A program made the translations under genes and the position numbers. This document shows, in pieces, positions 1-9,822 of a stretch of DNA of 64,000 bases. Numbering within the stretch: the stretch's first letter is position 1; each line of letters starts with the position of its first letter. The notes under the pieces are model-generated. The model worked only from the letters and a program-made list of their open reading frames with translations, was not told where the DNA came from and ran no database searches. Source of the DNA: Acidiluteibacter sp963716125 (GTDB lineage Bacteria; Bacteroidota; Bacteroidia; Flavobacteriales_E; Vicingaceae); the NCBI GenBank assembly GCA_963716125.1, contig OY970294.1, positions 3,596,001 through 3,660,000 on the forward strand, read 5' to 3'.

Positions 1-416
1 CAATTCTATTATTTTCTCAAAATAATCAAGAAATTGGAGAAACTACGCAACAAAAATTAAAATTCACTAATCCTCAAGCTATGATTTCCAAATATACTAA
101 GGAAGGGAAAATAGAAATTGTAGAAGATTACAAAATCGGAGTACTAGTTGAAAAATATAATGTTTCCAAAAAAGATTTTGGCTACAGAATTCAGGTTTAT
201 TCAGGTTTATCGAGAACCGATGCTTTAAAAGCTCAAGGAAACTTCAATAGCAATTACAGAAAAATTTCCTCTTATTTAATATATCAACAACCTAATTTTA
301 AAATAAGAGTGGGTGATTTTGAGGATAGATTAGCAGTTAATGAGTTTTTTGAAAAAATGCTACCAACTTTTCCTGGTTCATTTATTATTCAAGATGAAAT
401 CAATTTTCATCCTTAG
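1..416 (+). CDS. SPOR-domain protein, 5' end cut off by the window
   Basis: The frame is open from base 3, well before the first ATG at 81, and the residues read there (ILLFSQNNQ) look like the end of a signal peptide. The gene therefore starts left of the window and about 137 residues are visible. The C-terminal 75 residues carry the SPOR pattern seen in Bacteroidota: YRIQVYSG, a helix, then YLIYQQPNFKIRVGDFEDR and a final helix. SPOR domains bind denuded peptidoglycan glycan strands, so a periplasmic or outer-membrane role at the cell wall is inferred. Its stop overlaps by 4 bp the stop of the convergent PorE-like gene. The exact partner or function is unknown. Confidence 0.7.
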   Translation, partial: ILLFSQNNQEIGETTQQKLKFTNPQAMISKYTKEGKIEIVEDYKIGVLVEKYNVSKKDFGYRIQVYSGLSRTDALKAQGNFNSNYRKISSYLIYQQPNFKIRVGDFEDRLAVNEFFEKMLPTFPGSFIIQDEINFHP

Positions 417-2377
417 TCGATTGAAATCACTTTAAATTCCGTTCTTCTGTTTTTCGCCTTTCCTTTAACAGTATTATTTGATGCTATCGGCTGACTTTGG
501 CCATATCCTTTAAAAGTTAATCTAGAACTAGATATGCCGTTCTTTATTAAATAGTTATAAACTTCTTTTGCTCTATTGGTAGATAAAGTATTATTTAGAG
601 CAACGCTACCTTCATTATCCGTATGTCCTGCAATTTCGATAGAAAGGTTTTCATTTTTCTTTAAAAAGGTTACCAATTTATTCAACTCAGCCTTAGAATT
701 ACCTAACAATTCATACTCATTAGTGGCATAGAAAATATTTTTAAGGATTACTTTTTCTCCCACCTTAATCTTATCTAATTCAATATTCATTTTATAAGGC
801 TCATCTTCAGAAGCGTTCTCAATAGTAAAATTCTCAGAATAAAATAAGTACCCATCTCTAGAAACGTTCAAAGCATAATCTCTTGACAATGGTAAAGCAA
901 TTAAAAAACTACCATCATTAGGATCTGAATAAGATGCAATTACAGTTTCTTCTGTTTCCATATTAATCAATTCAAATTTTCCTAATAAAGGCTTCTTTGT
1001 TTCTGAATCAATTACTTTTCCTGCCAAATAACTCACTTGTTTTGGTTGTATAGATGGATCCAAAGCAAACTCATATAAATCCAAACCTCCATATCCGCCT
1101 TCACGATCAGATGCAAAATAAGCTTTTTGACCATCGGGAGAGATCAAAATTGAGTTCTCATTACCAAAAGTATTAATTGGATAACCTAAATTTTGAGGAT
1201 TGCTCCAATTGCCGTCCTTATCTTTTCTACATAAATAAATGTCCAAATCACCCATTCCTGGATGTCCATCTGATGAAAAATATAAGGTTTGTCCATCAGG
1301 ATGAATAAAAACAGATTCTTCATTTTTAACAGTGTTTATATTCATTGGCAGTGGTTGAGGCATTGACCAATACCCCTCAGCATTTAATTCAGTAACAAAT
1401 ATATCACTATGTGATTTTCCATTTTTTGGTTTAACTCTTCTGATAAAATAAAGAGTTTTCCCATCAGCGCTAAAAGAAGGTTGAGTTTCCCAAGAACTAG
1501 AATTTACAGGCTTGCCGATATTTTCAGCTTTCAACCATCTTTGTCCAACTCTTTGTGAATAAAATAAATCACAGCTTCCATATCCTTTTCTTTCCGCACC
1601 ATATTCTCCATAAAATTCACAAGCGGTAAATATTAATAATTTACCATCAGCCGATAAAGTAGGAGCTCCTTCATTATTCTCGGTATTAATTGGCTGTCCT
1701 AAATTTTGAGATTTTTCCCATTTACCATCGATTAATTTACTTACATAAAAATCTTCATTAAATTTAATGGGTGAGTCAGGAGCAGGAAGTTGACGAGTAT
1801 ATAATAAGGTAGAACCATCAACTGTAATACTCGGAAAATATTCAGAATAAGATGAATTTACACCTTCGCCCATATTTATTGCTTTAAAAGGTACGGGGTT
1901 TTTCATTGCCTCTAAAGCATATTCTATATTTACTAATCGATCTTGTGCATCGCTTCTCAACCGTGGATCGGCCTTTGGCAATAAAAGATATCTTTCAAAA
2001 CCTTTCTTTGCATATTGATAATCACCTAATTCCATTGATAGTTGCGCAGCGAAAAATAAATTTAAGGTAGAAAATGAAGGATTAATATTAAGCGCTTTTT
2101 TGAAACTGCTTAAGGCTTTTTCTTTTTCTCTGCTATCTACATAAACATACCCCAACAAAGTGTGTGCTTCCACGAAATTAGATTCTTTTTCTAAAGCTTC
2201 TAATAATAAAGGAATAGCTAAATTAGGTTGACGATTTTTATAATTTTCGTTGGCCTCTTCAAATAATTTAATAGCTTTTTTATTGTTTATTGTATAGTTA
2301 GTGCTTTGAGCAGAAATTTGCAAAAACGAAAACAATAAAAGTGAGAGAATTAAACTTGATTTTTTGAAAATTTCCAT
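413..2377 (-). CDS. PorE-like TPR / beta-propeller / OmpA protein
   Basis: Predicted 654-residue envelope protein. Starting at 2377 gives a clear signal peptide (MEIFKKSSLILSLLLFSF...SAQS); the upstream in-frame start at 2404 would add nine residues in front of it. Domain order: TPR repeats (about 35-170), a WD40/PD40-like propeller with repeated SADGKTLYF / SPDGQKAYF blades (about 180-440), a carboxypeptidase-regulatory-like beta domain (about 460-550), and an OmpA peptidoglycan-binding domain with IAGHTDNEGS and NRAKEVYNYL (about 560-650). This order matches PorE (PG1058 of Porphyromonas gingivalis), a T9SS component thought to anchor the machine to peptidoglycan. Two T9SS cargo genes lie in this window. 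Paralogues with similar architecture exist, so PorE itself is probable but not certain. Confidence 0.75.
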   Translation of the reverse strand: MEIFKKSSLILSLLLFSFLQISAQSTNYTINNKKAIKLFEEANENYKNRQPNLAIPLLLEALEKESNFVEAHTLLGYVYVDSREKEKALSSFKKALNINPSFSTLNLFFAAQLSMELGDYQYAKKGFERYLLLPKADPRLRSDAQDRLVNIEYALEAMKNPVPFKAINMGEGVNSSYSEYFPSITVDGSTLLYTRQLPAPDSPIKFNEDFYVSKLIDGKWEKSQNLGQPINTENNEGAPTLSADGKLLIFTACEFYGEYGAERKGYGSCDLFYSQRVGQRWLKAENIGKPVNSSSWETQPSFSADGKTLYFIRRVKPKNGKSHSDIFVTELNAEGYWSMPQPLPMNINTVKNEESVFIHPDGQTLYFSSDGHPGMGDLDIYLCRKDKDGNWSNPQNLGYPINTFGNENSILISPDGQKAYFASDREGGYGGLDLYEFALDPSIQPKQVSYLAGKVIDSETKKPLLGKFELINMETEETVIASYSDPNDGSFLIALPLSRDYALNVSRDGYLFYSENFTIENASEDEPYKMNIELDKIKVGEKVILKNIFYATNEYELLGNSKAELNKLVTFLKKNENLSIEIAGHTDNEGSVALNNTLSTNRAKEVYNYLIKNGISSSRLTFKGYGQSQPIASNNTVKGKAKNRRTEFKVISID

Positions 2378-2393
2378 TCTATTTATATTGAAT

Positions 2394-3029
2394 TTAAGGT
2401 ACATTTATAAATTTATGCGATTGAACTGAAATTGTCCATTCAGGATGATTTTTTACATATTCAATTATTTTGGGCAGCATTGTCTCAGATTTAGACCACT
2501 CTACCTGCAAATATAGTTTGCAATTTTTATTTACTTTTTCCTTGTGACTTTCAGCCCATTTAAAATCGTCATTATTAAATATGATAACTTTCAATTCTTG
2601 TGCCACATCATAATATTCGTCCAAAGGTGCTTTATTTTTTTTAGGAGATAAACAAACCCAATCAAATTGACCACTTAAAGAGTAAGCACCCGAAGTTTCT
2701 AAACAAATAGTTTTATTCAACTTTTTTAAAGCAGATGTAATTGGATTTAATTGGTACATTACGGGTTCTCCACCTGTAATCACCACCAAAGAAGATAAAC
2801 TACTTTTAGTTAAATCTGCAATATCCTTAACTGTATGTAATGGATGATTAGCAGCTTGCCAACTTTCTTTTACATCGCACCAATGGCAACCAACATCACA
2901 ACCACCAATACGTATAAAGTACGCTGCCTTACCTGATTGAAACCCCTCCCCTTGGATTGTATAAAAATGCTCCATTATCGGAAGCATTTCTCCTTTTTTT
3001 ACTAAGGTATCTTGATCAATGGTGGTCAT
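2394..3029 (-). CDS. queE: 7-carboxy-7-deazaguanine synthase
   Basis: Radical-SAM enzyme that rearranges 6-carboxy-tetrahydropterin to 7-carboxy-7-deazaguanine in queuosine precursor synthesis. The 211-residue protein has the family signature HFYTIQGEGFQSGKAAYFIR followed by the cluster motif CDVGCHWC (Cx3Cx2C) and the SAM-binding stretch VVITGGEPV. The frame stays open upstream to 3164, but those codons read through a tRNA gene, so the ATG at 3029 is chosen. The stop at 2394 is 16 bp from the preferred start of the PorE-like gene, which may be co-transcribed. No other queuosine gene is in the window. Confidence 0.9.
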   Translation of the reverse strand: MTTIDQDTLVKKGEMLPIMEHFYTIQGEGFQSGKAAYFIRIGGCDVGCHWCDVKESWQAANHPLHTVKDIADLTKSSLSSLVVITGGEPVMYQLNPITSALKKLNKTICLETSGAYSLSGQFDWVCLSPKKNKAPLDEYYDVAQELKVIIFNNDDFKWAESHKEKVNKNCKLYLQVEWSKSETMLPKIIEYVKNHPEWTISVQSHKFINVP

Positions 3030-3076
3030 AATAAATAAAAAAAATAAAAAGGCAGCAAAATGCCACCTCATAAATG

Positions 3077-3151
3077 TCGGGACGAGTGGATTCGAACCAC
3101 CGATCTCGCGCCCCCCAGACGCGCACTTTAACCGGACTAAGCTACGTCCCG
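3077..3151 (-). tRNA. tRNA-Pro (anticodon GGG)
   Basis: All four arms fold on the minus strand: acceptor CGGGACG/CGTCCCG, D stem GCTT/AAGT with one G-U pair, anticodon stem CGCGT/GCGCG enclosing the loop CTGGGGG (anticodon GGG, Pro), a 5-nt variable loop, and T arm GGTGG-TTCGAAT-CCACT. The discriminator is A and CCA is not encoded. Length is 75 nt. Confidence 0.96.
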
Positions 3152-3161
3152 AACTTGAGGA

Positions 3162-3169
3162 CAAATTTA
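3162..3169 (-). promoter_or_regulatory. Bacteroidota-type -7 element for tRNA-Pro
   Basis: On the minus strand TAAATTTG matches the TAnnTTTG core and lies about 10 bp before the mature tRNA 5' end, so transcription would begin just ahead of the tRNA. A TTTG lies 24 bp further upstream, slightly beyond the usual spacing. Confidence 0.5.
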
Positions 3170-3197
3170 AATATCAAAAATGTAAAAATCTAACAAA

Positions 3198-3225
3198 TTG
3201 TATATTATTTAAATTGATAAATTTG
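3198..3225 (+). promoter_or_regulatory. Promoter of trxB
   Basis: TTG at 3198-3200, a 17-nt spacer, then TAAATTTG at 3218-3225: a full match to the Bacteroidota sigma-ABfr consensus. The predicted start site near 3232 gives a leader of about 30 nt before the trxB ATG. Confidence 0.65.
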
Positions 3226-3263
3226 CGCTTTAAAGTTTTACTCATAAAATATAATTTTCTATA

Positions 3264-4223
3264 ATGTCGACTACACAAAACGATCAAAATAAAGAACACG
3301 TTAAATGCTTAATAATAGGCTCAGGACCTGCGGGATATACTGCAGCAATTTATGCTGCTAGAGCAGATATGAAACCAATGATGTATCAAGGATTACAACC
3401 AGGAGGTCAGTTGACAATTACCACTGAGGTAGATAATTACCCTGGATACCCTGACGGTATTAGCGGCCCTGAAATGATGATTAACTTTGAAAAACAAGCG
3501 AAACGATTTGGTACAGATGTGCGATTTGGCATGATTACCGAAGTTGATTTTACAGGCCCTATCCATAAAGTAGTTGTGGATGGTAATAAAACAATAACAG
3601 CTGACAGTATTATTATATCTACTGGAGCGTCGGCAAAATGGTTAGGAATTGAATCAGAACAAAGACTAAACGGCTATGGAGTAAGTGCATGCGCAGTTTG
3701 TGATGGATTTTTCTATAAAGGACAAGATGTAGCAATAGTTGGAGGTGGTGATACAGCAGCTGAAGAGGCTTCTTATTTGGCTAAATTGTGTACAAAAGTT
3801 ACTATGCTCATTAGAAAAGATGAATTAAGAGCATCTAAGGCGATGCAGCATAGAGTGATGAATACACCAAATATTGAAATACTTTTTAATCATGAAACCA
3901 AAGAAATATTAGGTGATAAGGGAGTTGAAGGAGTTAGAGTATTTGACAACATAAAAGGAGAAGAAAAAACAATCCCTATCACCGGATTTTTTGTTGCTAT
4001 TGGACATAAACCCAATACTGACGTTTTTAAAGGTTGGTTAGATATGGATGAAGTAGGTTATTTAAAAATAAAACCAGGCAGTTCTAAAACAAATATTGAT
4101 GGTGTTTTTGCATCAGGAGATGCTGCTGATAAAGTTTATAGACAAGCAGTTACCGCAGCAGGAACTGGTTGTATGGCTGCCTTAGATGCTGAAAAATATC
4201 TAGCTGAAATAGGCATTCACTAA
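3264..4223 (+). CDS. trxB: Thioredoxin reductase
   Basis: FAD-dependent enzyme that reduces thioredoxin with NADPH in the cytoplasm. The 319 residues match the usual length of the low-molecular-weight bacterial family. Visible motifs are the FAD dinucleotide fold GSGPAGYTAAIYAARA near residue 18, the redox-active CAVCDG, the NADPH fold GGGDTAAEEASYL, and the C-terminal FAD motif GVFASGDAADKVYRQAVTAAG. A good promoter lies about 40 bp upstream, and the gene appears monocistronic because the next gene is 115 bp away. Confidence 0.96.
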   Translation: MSTTQNDQNKEHVKCLIIGSGPAGYTAAIYAARADMKPMMYQGLQPGGQLTITTEVDNYPGYPDGISGPEMMINFEKQAKRFGTDVRFGMITEVDFTGPIHKVVVDGNKTITADSIIISTGASAKWLGIESEQRLNGYGVSACAVCDGFFYKGQDVAIVGGGDTAAEEASYLAKLCTKVTMLIRKDELRASKAMQHRVMNTPNIEILFNHETKEILGDKGVEGVRVFDNIKGEEKTIPITGFFVAIGHKPNTDVFKGWLDMDEVGYLKIKPGSSKTNIDGVFASGDAADKVYRQAVTAAGTGCMAALDAEKYLAEIGIH

Positions 4224-4338
4224 AAGGCATACAACCATTTTGAATTAATTTTCGTCAATTAATTCGGGGAAATAGTTTAAAATCCTTAAAATTTTAATAT
4301 TTTTATGCCCCATTGTATACATATATAAGATTTAAAAT

Positions 4339-7300
4339 ATGAAAAAATTATTTACTGTTTTAATTATTCTAGTTGGATTTATCACTTCTGCTAATGCTCA
4401 AAATCCTGATTTGAAAGCTGTAGCAATTACATCTCCTACTTCAGGTTGTGATTTAAAGATTAATGAATTAGTTAAATTAAGAGTCCAAAATATTGGTAAT
4501 ACTACTATTAGTACTTATTATGCTTGTTACAACATAGATGGTGGTCCAGCCTTTTGTGATACGATTTATAGTGCGAGTATAATTCCCACAGCATTTTTAA
4601 CGCATACATTTACAAATGGGGCAAATTTGTCTGCCATAAAATCCTATGATATAAAAGCTTGGGTTGAAGTAAGTGGAGATACGGCGCAATCTAATGATAC
4701 TACCACTTTTCAAGTGATCAATCAAGTTTTAACTTTCCCATTATTTGAACCATTTACATCATTTGCCTTAAATTCTTTAGGAAACTTTGATAAAGGTTAT
4801 ATAGGAACTCCAACTAGTACATCTGATTTTGCTTGGACTATTAAATCTACAGGCACTTCATTGACAGGACCCAGTATCAATCATACTGACACACCTGCAG
4901 TTTCTAGATTTTTAGCGGTTGACAATTCCAAAGGAAGTGTGAATAACTTTACTTATTTTACAAGTCCTTGTATAGATTTACAAGGGGTACCTATTCCTGC
5001 TTTAGAATACTGGTATCACATGTACGGTAATGATATGGGTAACTTATATATAGAAGCGAAAGGGAGTATATTTAATTCTTGGGTATTAATTGATTCAGTA
5101 ATTGGAAAACAACAAACTAGTAAATTTCAGCCCTGGAGAAAAAAATCCGTCGGTTTAACTCAGTTTGCAGGTCAATTCGTCAATTTTAGATTTAAAGCAC
5201 TTAAAACATCTGCCGGAAACAATGGAATGATTGCATTAGATGATATTGGTATCGTTTTCCCTGATTCAGGTCAAGCTCAATTAGCTGGTCCTGTTGGTTT
5301 GCAAGATGGTAGATGTAACTATAGCAATTGTGAGACTGTAAGGGTAAGGATTAAAAATGTAGGTAGTGATACGCTTAAATCTTTCACCGCTACTTACCAA
5401 GTAGATGCTTTACCGATAGTCAGTCAAAATTTTTCGATTAACATTGCTCCATTTAAAACTAAAATAGTTACATTTACTCAATGCGCTGATTTATCAGCTT
5501 ATAAAACATACAACATAGAATATAAAGTTTTAGTGAGTACTGATACAGATTCAACTGATAATGTATTTAATCAAACCATCACAAACATTTTACCATCACC
5601 AGTTCCATTTTTTGAAACATTTGAAACGTTTACCACAGCCGGAAACACTAGTGGTAATCATGCAAAAGATTGGACTACAACAGTGGGAACCTATAAATGG
5701 ACGGTAAAAAACGGTTCTACTCCATCTACAGGAACAGGACCAAGTAAAGATCATACCTTAAGTAATGCATCAGGCAAATACTTTTACACAGAAGCAGATA
5801 ATGGATTCCCAGGTGAGGTTGCAACACTTACTTCTACTTGTTTAGATTTTAGAGCAGTTGTCGCTCCATATTTAAAGTATTGGTACCACCGTTTTGGTTT
5901 TGATATGGGTGATTTATATGTGGATGTAAATAAAGACGGTGAGTGGTTTACAGTAGATAGTTTAAAAGGAGAGCAACAGTCAACTAGTGGGGCTGCTTGG
6001 AAACAAAGAACCATCAGCTTGGATACAGCAAAACTTGCTGGTAAAAGTGCTAGATTGAGGTTTAGAGGACTCAGAGGGAATGGTTACGCAGGTGATATGG
6101 CTTTAGATGATTTGTTCTTATATGATTTAACAGATTATGACGTAGGACCAGTTAATATGTCTAAACCAGATACTAATCAATATACTTGTTATACAAACAA
6201 TCAAGAAGTTAAGGTAAGAATTCAAAACTTTGGAGCACTTCCATTAGATTTTACAGTTGATTCAGTTGATATTACTGTTTTTGTAACTAAAAATAGTTTG
6301 CCATGGGATACCGCGACTTATCGTTTAACTACTAACGCCTTTAATCCTGTAGCAGGAACACCATTGCAATCTGATAGATTTGCAGATGTAACATTTACAG
6401 GTTTTGATATGTCAACTATTGGAGATGATTACGGATTTACTATTGTTACCAACATGTTGTCTGGATTAGATACTGTGCCATTTACCGACACATTAAGACC
6501 AGCAAATATTATAACTAGAAGAACAGCAGGAACTGCTTTTGCAAGTTCAACTACAGTTTGTCAAGGAACGGCAGTTATTTTAAGTGATACTACTTTCTTT
6601 GGTCAAATTAAATGGCAAAGACAATCAGGCGCAAATTGGGTAGATGAATTTGGTCCAAATAGTGATTTTGAAACTTATGTTACTTTCCCAACTCAAGCAG
6701 TAAATGTTTATAGAGCTAAGGTTTGTGGAAATACTTTCTCAGCTCCAATAACTGTAAATGTAACTATAGTTCCTGCACCGGTAGTTAGAGGAGATACTAG
6801 TTGCGGACCCGGTATGCTAAATTTAACGTCAATTATACCGACAAATGCTCAAAATAATTTTTGGTATTCATCAATTAATGCAAGTGGTCCATTATGGTTA
6901 TCTGCTAATTATGACAGAAATTTAGCAGTAACTGATACATTTTATGTAGCTGCTAAAAAAGATTCATGTTTTTCTCCAAGAGTTCCAGTTATAGGTGTAG
7001 TTTCTCCAAATCCAAGAATTTCATTTAGTGGTTTGGATACTGTTATCTGTCCCGACACCTCTTATTACCTAAATGCAGGTGCACAATTAGGACTTAATCC
7101 TAACTATACTTGGAGAAGTAATGACTTAAATGTTAATGGAAGCACCTTGCAAACTATTGGTGTAGATCCTATTTATCTAAATCTGAAAACACGATATTAC
7201 TATACGGTTGAAGTGAATACTTCCTTTGGTTGTCAAACTATATCTGATACAGCATGGGTTACAATAGATGATGATTCTTGTGGTGTAGGTTTTAGAGAGT

Positions 7301-7557
7301 ATAATACATTAGGTGAAGTTAAATTGTACCCTAATCCAAACAATGGACAGTTTACAATTGAAATTAAAACTGATCAGTCTAATAATGCAGCTTTACAAAT
7401 CTTATCTATGCAAGGTAAGTTAGTGTATGAAGAAAACACTATAAATACACTAGGTTACACAAAAACAATTGACATTAGTAATCTTCCAAAAGGTATTTAT
7501 TATTTAAAATTAACTACCGACCTTGGAGTGGCTGTTGAAAAGATAGTCATCCAATAA
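4339..7557 (+). CDS. T9SS-secreted multidomain surface protein
   Basis: Predicted 1072-residue secreted protein. It opens with a signal peptide (MKKLFTVLIILVGFITSANA) and ends with a type A T9SS sorting domain: LYPNPNNGQFTIEI, then SNLPKGIYYLKL and VEKIVIQ. In between, three CARDB-like beta modules (for example ETVRVRIKNVGSDTL, QEVKVRIQNFGALPL) alternate with two long repeats at about residues 135-310 and 425-600. Both of those contain a YWYH..G.DMG.LY segment and finish with an ALDD motif, as in MAM-like/jelly-roll domains. This arrangement suggests an extracellular adhesin or matrix protein; no catalytic motif is recognised. A bidirectional terminator follows. Confidence 0.85.
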   Translation: MKKLFTVLIILVGFITSANAQNPDLKAVAITSPTSGCDLKINELVKLRVQNIGNTTISTYYACYNIDGGPAFCDTIYSASIIPTAFLTHTFTNGANLSAIKSYDIKAWVEVSGDTAQSNDTTTFQVINQVLTFPLFEPFTSFALNSLGNFDKGYIGTPTSTSDFAWTIKSTGTSLTGPSINHTDTPAVSRFLAVDNSKGSVNNFTYFTSPCIDLQGVPIPALEYWYHMYGNDMGNLYIEAKGSIFNSWVLIDSVIGKQQTSKFQPWRKKSVGLTQFAGQFVNFRFKALKTSAGNNGMIALDDIGIVFPDSGQAQLAGPVGLQDGRCNYSNCETVRVRIKNVGSDTLKSFTATYQVDALPIVSQNFSINIAPFKTKIVTFTQCADLSAYKTYNIEYKVLVSTDTDSTDNVFNQTITNILPSPVPFFETFETFTTAGNTSGNHAKDWTTTVGTYKWTVKNGSTPSTGTGPSKDHTLSNASGKYFYTEADNGFPGEVATLTSTCLDFRAVVAPYLKYWYHRFGFDMGDLYVDVNKDGEWFTVDSLKGEQQSTSGAAWKQRTISLDTAKLAGKSARLRFRGLRGNGYAGDMALDDLFLYDLTDYDVGPVNMSKPDTNQYTCYTNNQEVKVRIQNFGALPLDFTVDSVDITVFVTKNSLPWDTATYRLTTNAFNPVAGTPLQSDRFADVTFTGFDMSTIGDDYGFTIVTNMLSGLDTVPFTDTLRPANIITRRTAGTAFASSTTVCQGTAVILSDTTFFGQIKWQRQSGANWVDEFGPNSDFETYVTFPTQAVNVYRAKVCGNTFSAPITVNVTIVPAPVVRGDTSCGPGMLNLTSIIPTNAQNNFWYSSINASGPLWLSANYDRNLAVTDTFYVAAKKDSCFSPRVPVIGVVSPNPRISFSGLDTVICPDTSYYLNAGAQLGLNPNYTWRSNDLNVNGSTLQTIGVDPIYLNLKTRYYYTVEVNTSFGCQTISDTAWVTIDDDSCGVGFREYNTLGEVKLYPNPNNGQFTIEIKTDQSNNAALQILSMQGKLVYEENTINTLGYTKTIDISNLPKGIYYLKLTTDLGVAVEKIVIQ

Positions 7558-7576
7558 TGTAATTTAATATAAAGCT

Positions 7577-7615
7577 AAAACCCCATCCTCAAGTTTCTTG
7601 GAGATGGGGTTTTTT
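7577..7615. terminator. Bidirectional intrinsic terminator
   Basis: AAAACCCCATC pairs with GATGGGGTTTT, followed by T-rich sequence. It lies between the convergent T9SS cargo gene and recJ and can serve both strands. Confidence 0.8.
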
Positions 7616-7642
7616 ATTTCTTCTAAAAATTAGAAAAGTTTA

Positions 7643-9361
7643 TTAAGAATTAGCCAAAATTTTAATGTCTTTTAAAACTAATTGAATTGACTTTTTACCG
7701 CGCCATTCATTTTCTTCAATTACATAAGCCACATCAAAAGTAGAATGAGAAATATCTTCTATGAAATGAGCCATTTTAAAACCAATTGAATCAAATTTTA
7801 CACTTTCATCTTTATCCGTAAGCGTAACTTTTAAATGATTCTCTCCCACAATTCTCGATATTCCACTTACTTTAACACCTTTGCTGATAAATATAGGCCT
7901 CATATTTAAAGGACCAAATGGAGCAAACTGTTTTAAAATCTTATAAAAAGAATCATTAATCTGATTTAACTCTAAAATTCCGTCAATTTCAATTTCAGGC
8001 CTTAATTGGTCTTCTGTGATATGACTACTCACATATTTTTCAAAAGCGGCTGTAAAACTTTCAATTTTTTCAACTTGCATGGTTAGTCCTGCAGCATACA
8101 TATGCCCACCAAATTGCTCCAAATGCTCGCTGCAAGCATCTATTGCATTATAGACATCAAAACCCTTAACTGATCTTGCAGACCCACTTGCTTTACCATT
8201 TGATTCTGTTAAAACAATGGTTGGTTTATAATAATTTTCAATTAATCGAGAGGCTACAATTCCAATAACCCCTTTGTGCCAGTTTTCACTGAATAAAACA
8301 GTACTTCGCTTTTTTATTAATTCAGGATTAGACTTAATTTGATTTAAAGCTTCTTCCGTAATCAATTTATCTAATTCTTTTCTGTCTGTATTGTTTTCGT
8401 TAATACCCACACAGACTCTTTCCGCATCTACTATTGAATCTGTAATTAATAAATCAACTGCTCGCAAACCAGACTCTATTCTTCCAGCTGCATTTATTCT
8501 AGGAGCTATTGTAAAAACCACATCCGTAATAGTCAGTTCCTTTTTATTGATTTGAGAAGACTGAATCATTGCTTGAATACCAGGACGCGGACTTGAGTTT
8601 ATTTTAATCAAACCAAAATGCGTTAAAACTCTATTTTCTCCAGTAATTGGAACAATATCAGCTGCAATACTTACCGCCAATAAATCAAATAGTTTTTCTA
8701 ATTCAGTAAAAGGGATATTGTTTTTAATACTATAAGCTTGCACTAACTTAAAACCAACCCCACAACCGCTTAATTCCTTAAATGGATAATTGCAATCTTT
8801 ACGTTTTGGATCTAAGACTGCAATAGCTTCCGGCAATTTATCTCCAGGGCGGTGATGATCACAAATTATAAAATCAACACCTTTTTTGTTAGCATAAGCT
8901 ACTTTATCAATTGCCTTGATACCACAATCTAATGCAATTATTAGTGCATAACCATTATCAGCTGCATAATCAATTCCTTGGAAAGAAACTCCGTAACCTT
9001 CTGCATATCTATCAGGTATATAATAGGATATGTTTCTATAATGATTGATTAGAAAAGAATAAACCAATGAAACCGCAGTAGTACCATCCACATCGTAATC
9101 ACCATAAATTAATATTTTTTGATTTTTCGAAATAGCATCTTCTAGTCGATTTACCGCCAAATCCATATCTTTCATTAAAAATGGATCATGAATATGAGAT
9201 AAGGAGGGTCTAAAAAAATCTTTGGCTTTGTCAAAAGAATTTATACCTCTGTGATATAGAATTTCACTCAGAGTAATATCTAAATTATTTAGTGATTTGG
9301 AAAAATCTTTTACTAAATCTGAATCTATTTTTTTATTTTCTCTCCAGTGTATTTCATTCAT
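7643..9361 (-). CDS. recJ: Single-stranded-DNA exonuclease RecJ
   Basis: 5'-3' single-strand exonuclease used in RecF-pathway recombination and repair. The 572-residue length is normal. DHH-family metal motifs are present: YGDYDVDGTTAV (about 80-92) and ICDHHRPGDKLPEA (about 165-180). They are followed by the DHHA1 region with SGSARSVKGFDVYNAI and GGHMYAAGLTM, and a C-terminal OB-like domain. Just upstream, within 15 bp of the ATG, TAAATTTG on the minus strand could be a -7 element giving a nearly leaderless mRNA, but no matching -33 is seen. rlpA lies 14 bp upstream, so co-transcription is also possible. Confidence 0.94.
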   Translation of the reverse strand: MNEIHWRENKKIDSDLVKDFSKSLNNLDITLSEILYHRGINSFDKAKDFFRPSLSHIHDPFLMKDMDLAVNRLEDAISKNQKILIYGDYDVDGTTAVSLVYSFLINHYRNISYYIPDRYAEGYGVSFQGIDYAADNGYALIIALDCGIKAIDKVAYANKKGVDFIICDHHRPGDKLPEAIAVLDPKRKDCNYPFKELSGCGVGFKLVQAYSIKNNIPFTELEKLFDLLAVSIAADIVPITGENRVLTHFGLIKINSSPRPGIQAMIQSSQINKKELTITDVVFTIAPRINAAGRIESGLRAVDLLITDSIVDAERVCVGINENNTDRKELDKLITEEALNQIKSNPELIKKRSTVLFSENWHKGVIGIVASRLIENYYKPTIVLTESNGKASGSARSVKGFDVYNAIDACSEHLEQFGGHMYAAGLTMQVEKIESFTAAFEKYVSSHITEDQLRPEIEIDGILELNQINDSFYKILKQFAPFGPLNMRPIFISKGVKVSGISRIVGENHLKVTLTDKDESVKFDSIGFKMAHFIEDISHSTFDVAYVIEENEWRGKKSIQLVLKDIKILANS

Positions 9362-9375
9362 AATTCAAATTTAAT

Positions 9376-9822
9376 TTATTCTTCTATGGAATCCATTTGC
9401 TTGTCGTTAAAAATTTCAGGATTGTTTTCGGTGGGAATAAATATACATTCGATCAAAACTTTTGCAACACCTGCATGTAATAAATCAATTTCTTTAGCAG
9501 CAGCTCTGCTTAAATCTATAATTCTATTTTTTACAAAAGGCCCTCTATCATTTATTCTCACTAATACAGATTCATAATTATTCAAATTGGTTACCTTAAC
9601 TAAAGTTCCAAATGGTAAGGTTCTATGTGCAGCAGTATATTCGGAATTTTTAAAAATCTCCCCATTGGAGGTTTTTCTACCTTCAAACATTTTTGCATAA
9701 TAGGAAGCCCTGCCTTTTTCCATGCAGTTGGATAGACTATCTTGTGCTTTAATTTGAACAGAAAGCAGAAAAATTGAAATAAAAATAGAAAAACTGATAA
9801 ATTTTGTATTTTGGTTTTTCAT
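9376..9822 (-). CDS. rlpA: RlpA-like septal ring lytic transglycosylase
   Basis: A 148-residue secreted protein with a double-psi beta-barrel. The ATG at 9822 yields a proper signal peptide (MKNQNTKFISFSIFISIFLLSVQIKAQ); a longer frame begins at 9891 but would put 23 polar and aromatic residues before it. The family motifs are complete: ASYYA, EGRKTSNGEIF, TAAHRTLPFGTLV, VRINDRGPF and RIIDLSRAAA. RlpA proteins cleave naked glycan strands at the division site. The C-terminal SPOR domain of the E. coli protein is absent here, as is common in Bacteroidota. It is divergent from cysH, whose promoter overlaps the rlpA start. Confidence 0.85.
   Translation of the reverse strand: MKNQNTKFISFSIFISIFLLSVQIKAQDSLSNCMEKGRASYYAKMFEGRKTSNGEIFKNSEYTAAHRTLPFGTLVKVTNLNNYESVLVRINDRGPFVKNRIIDLSRAAAKEIDLLHAGVAKVLIECIFIPTENNPEIFNDKQMDSIEE

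Noticed and set aside
3030..3164. Upstream extension of the queE frame
   Set aside because: It reads through the tRNA-Pro gene; the internal ATG at 3029 fits the family N terminus.
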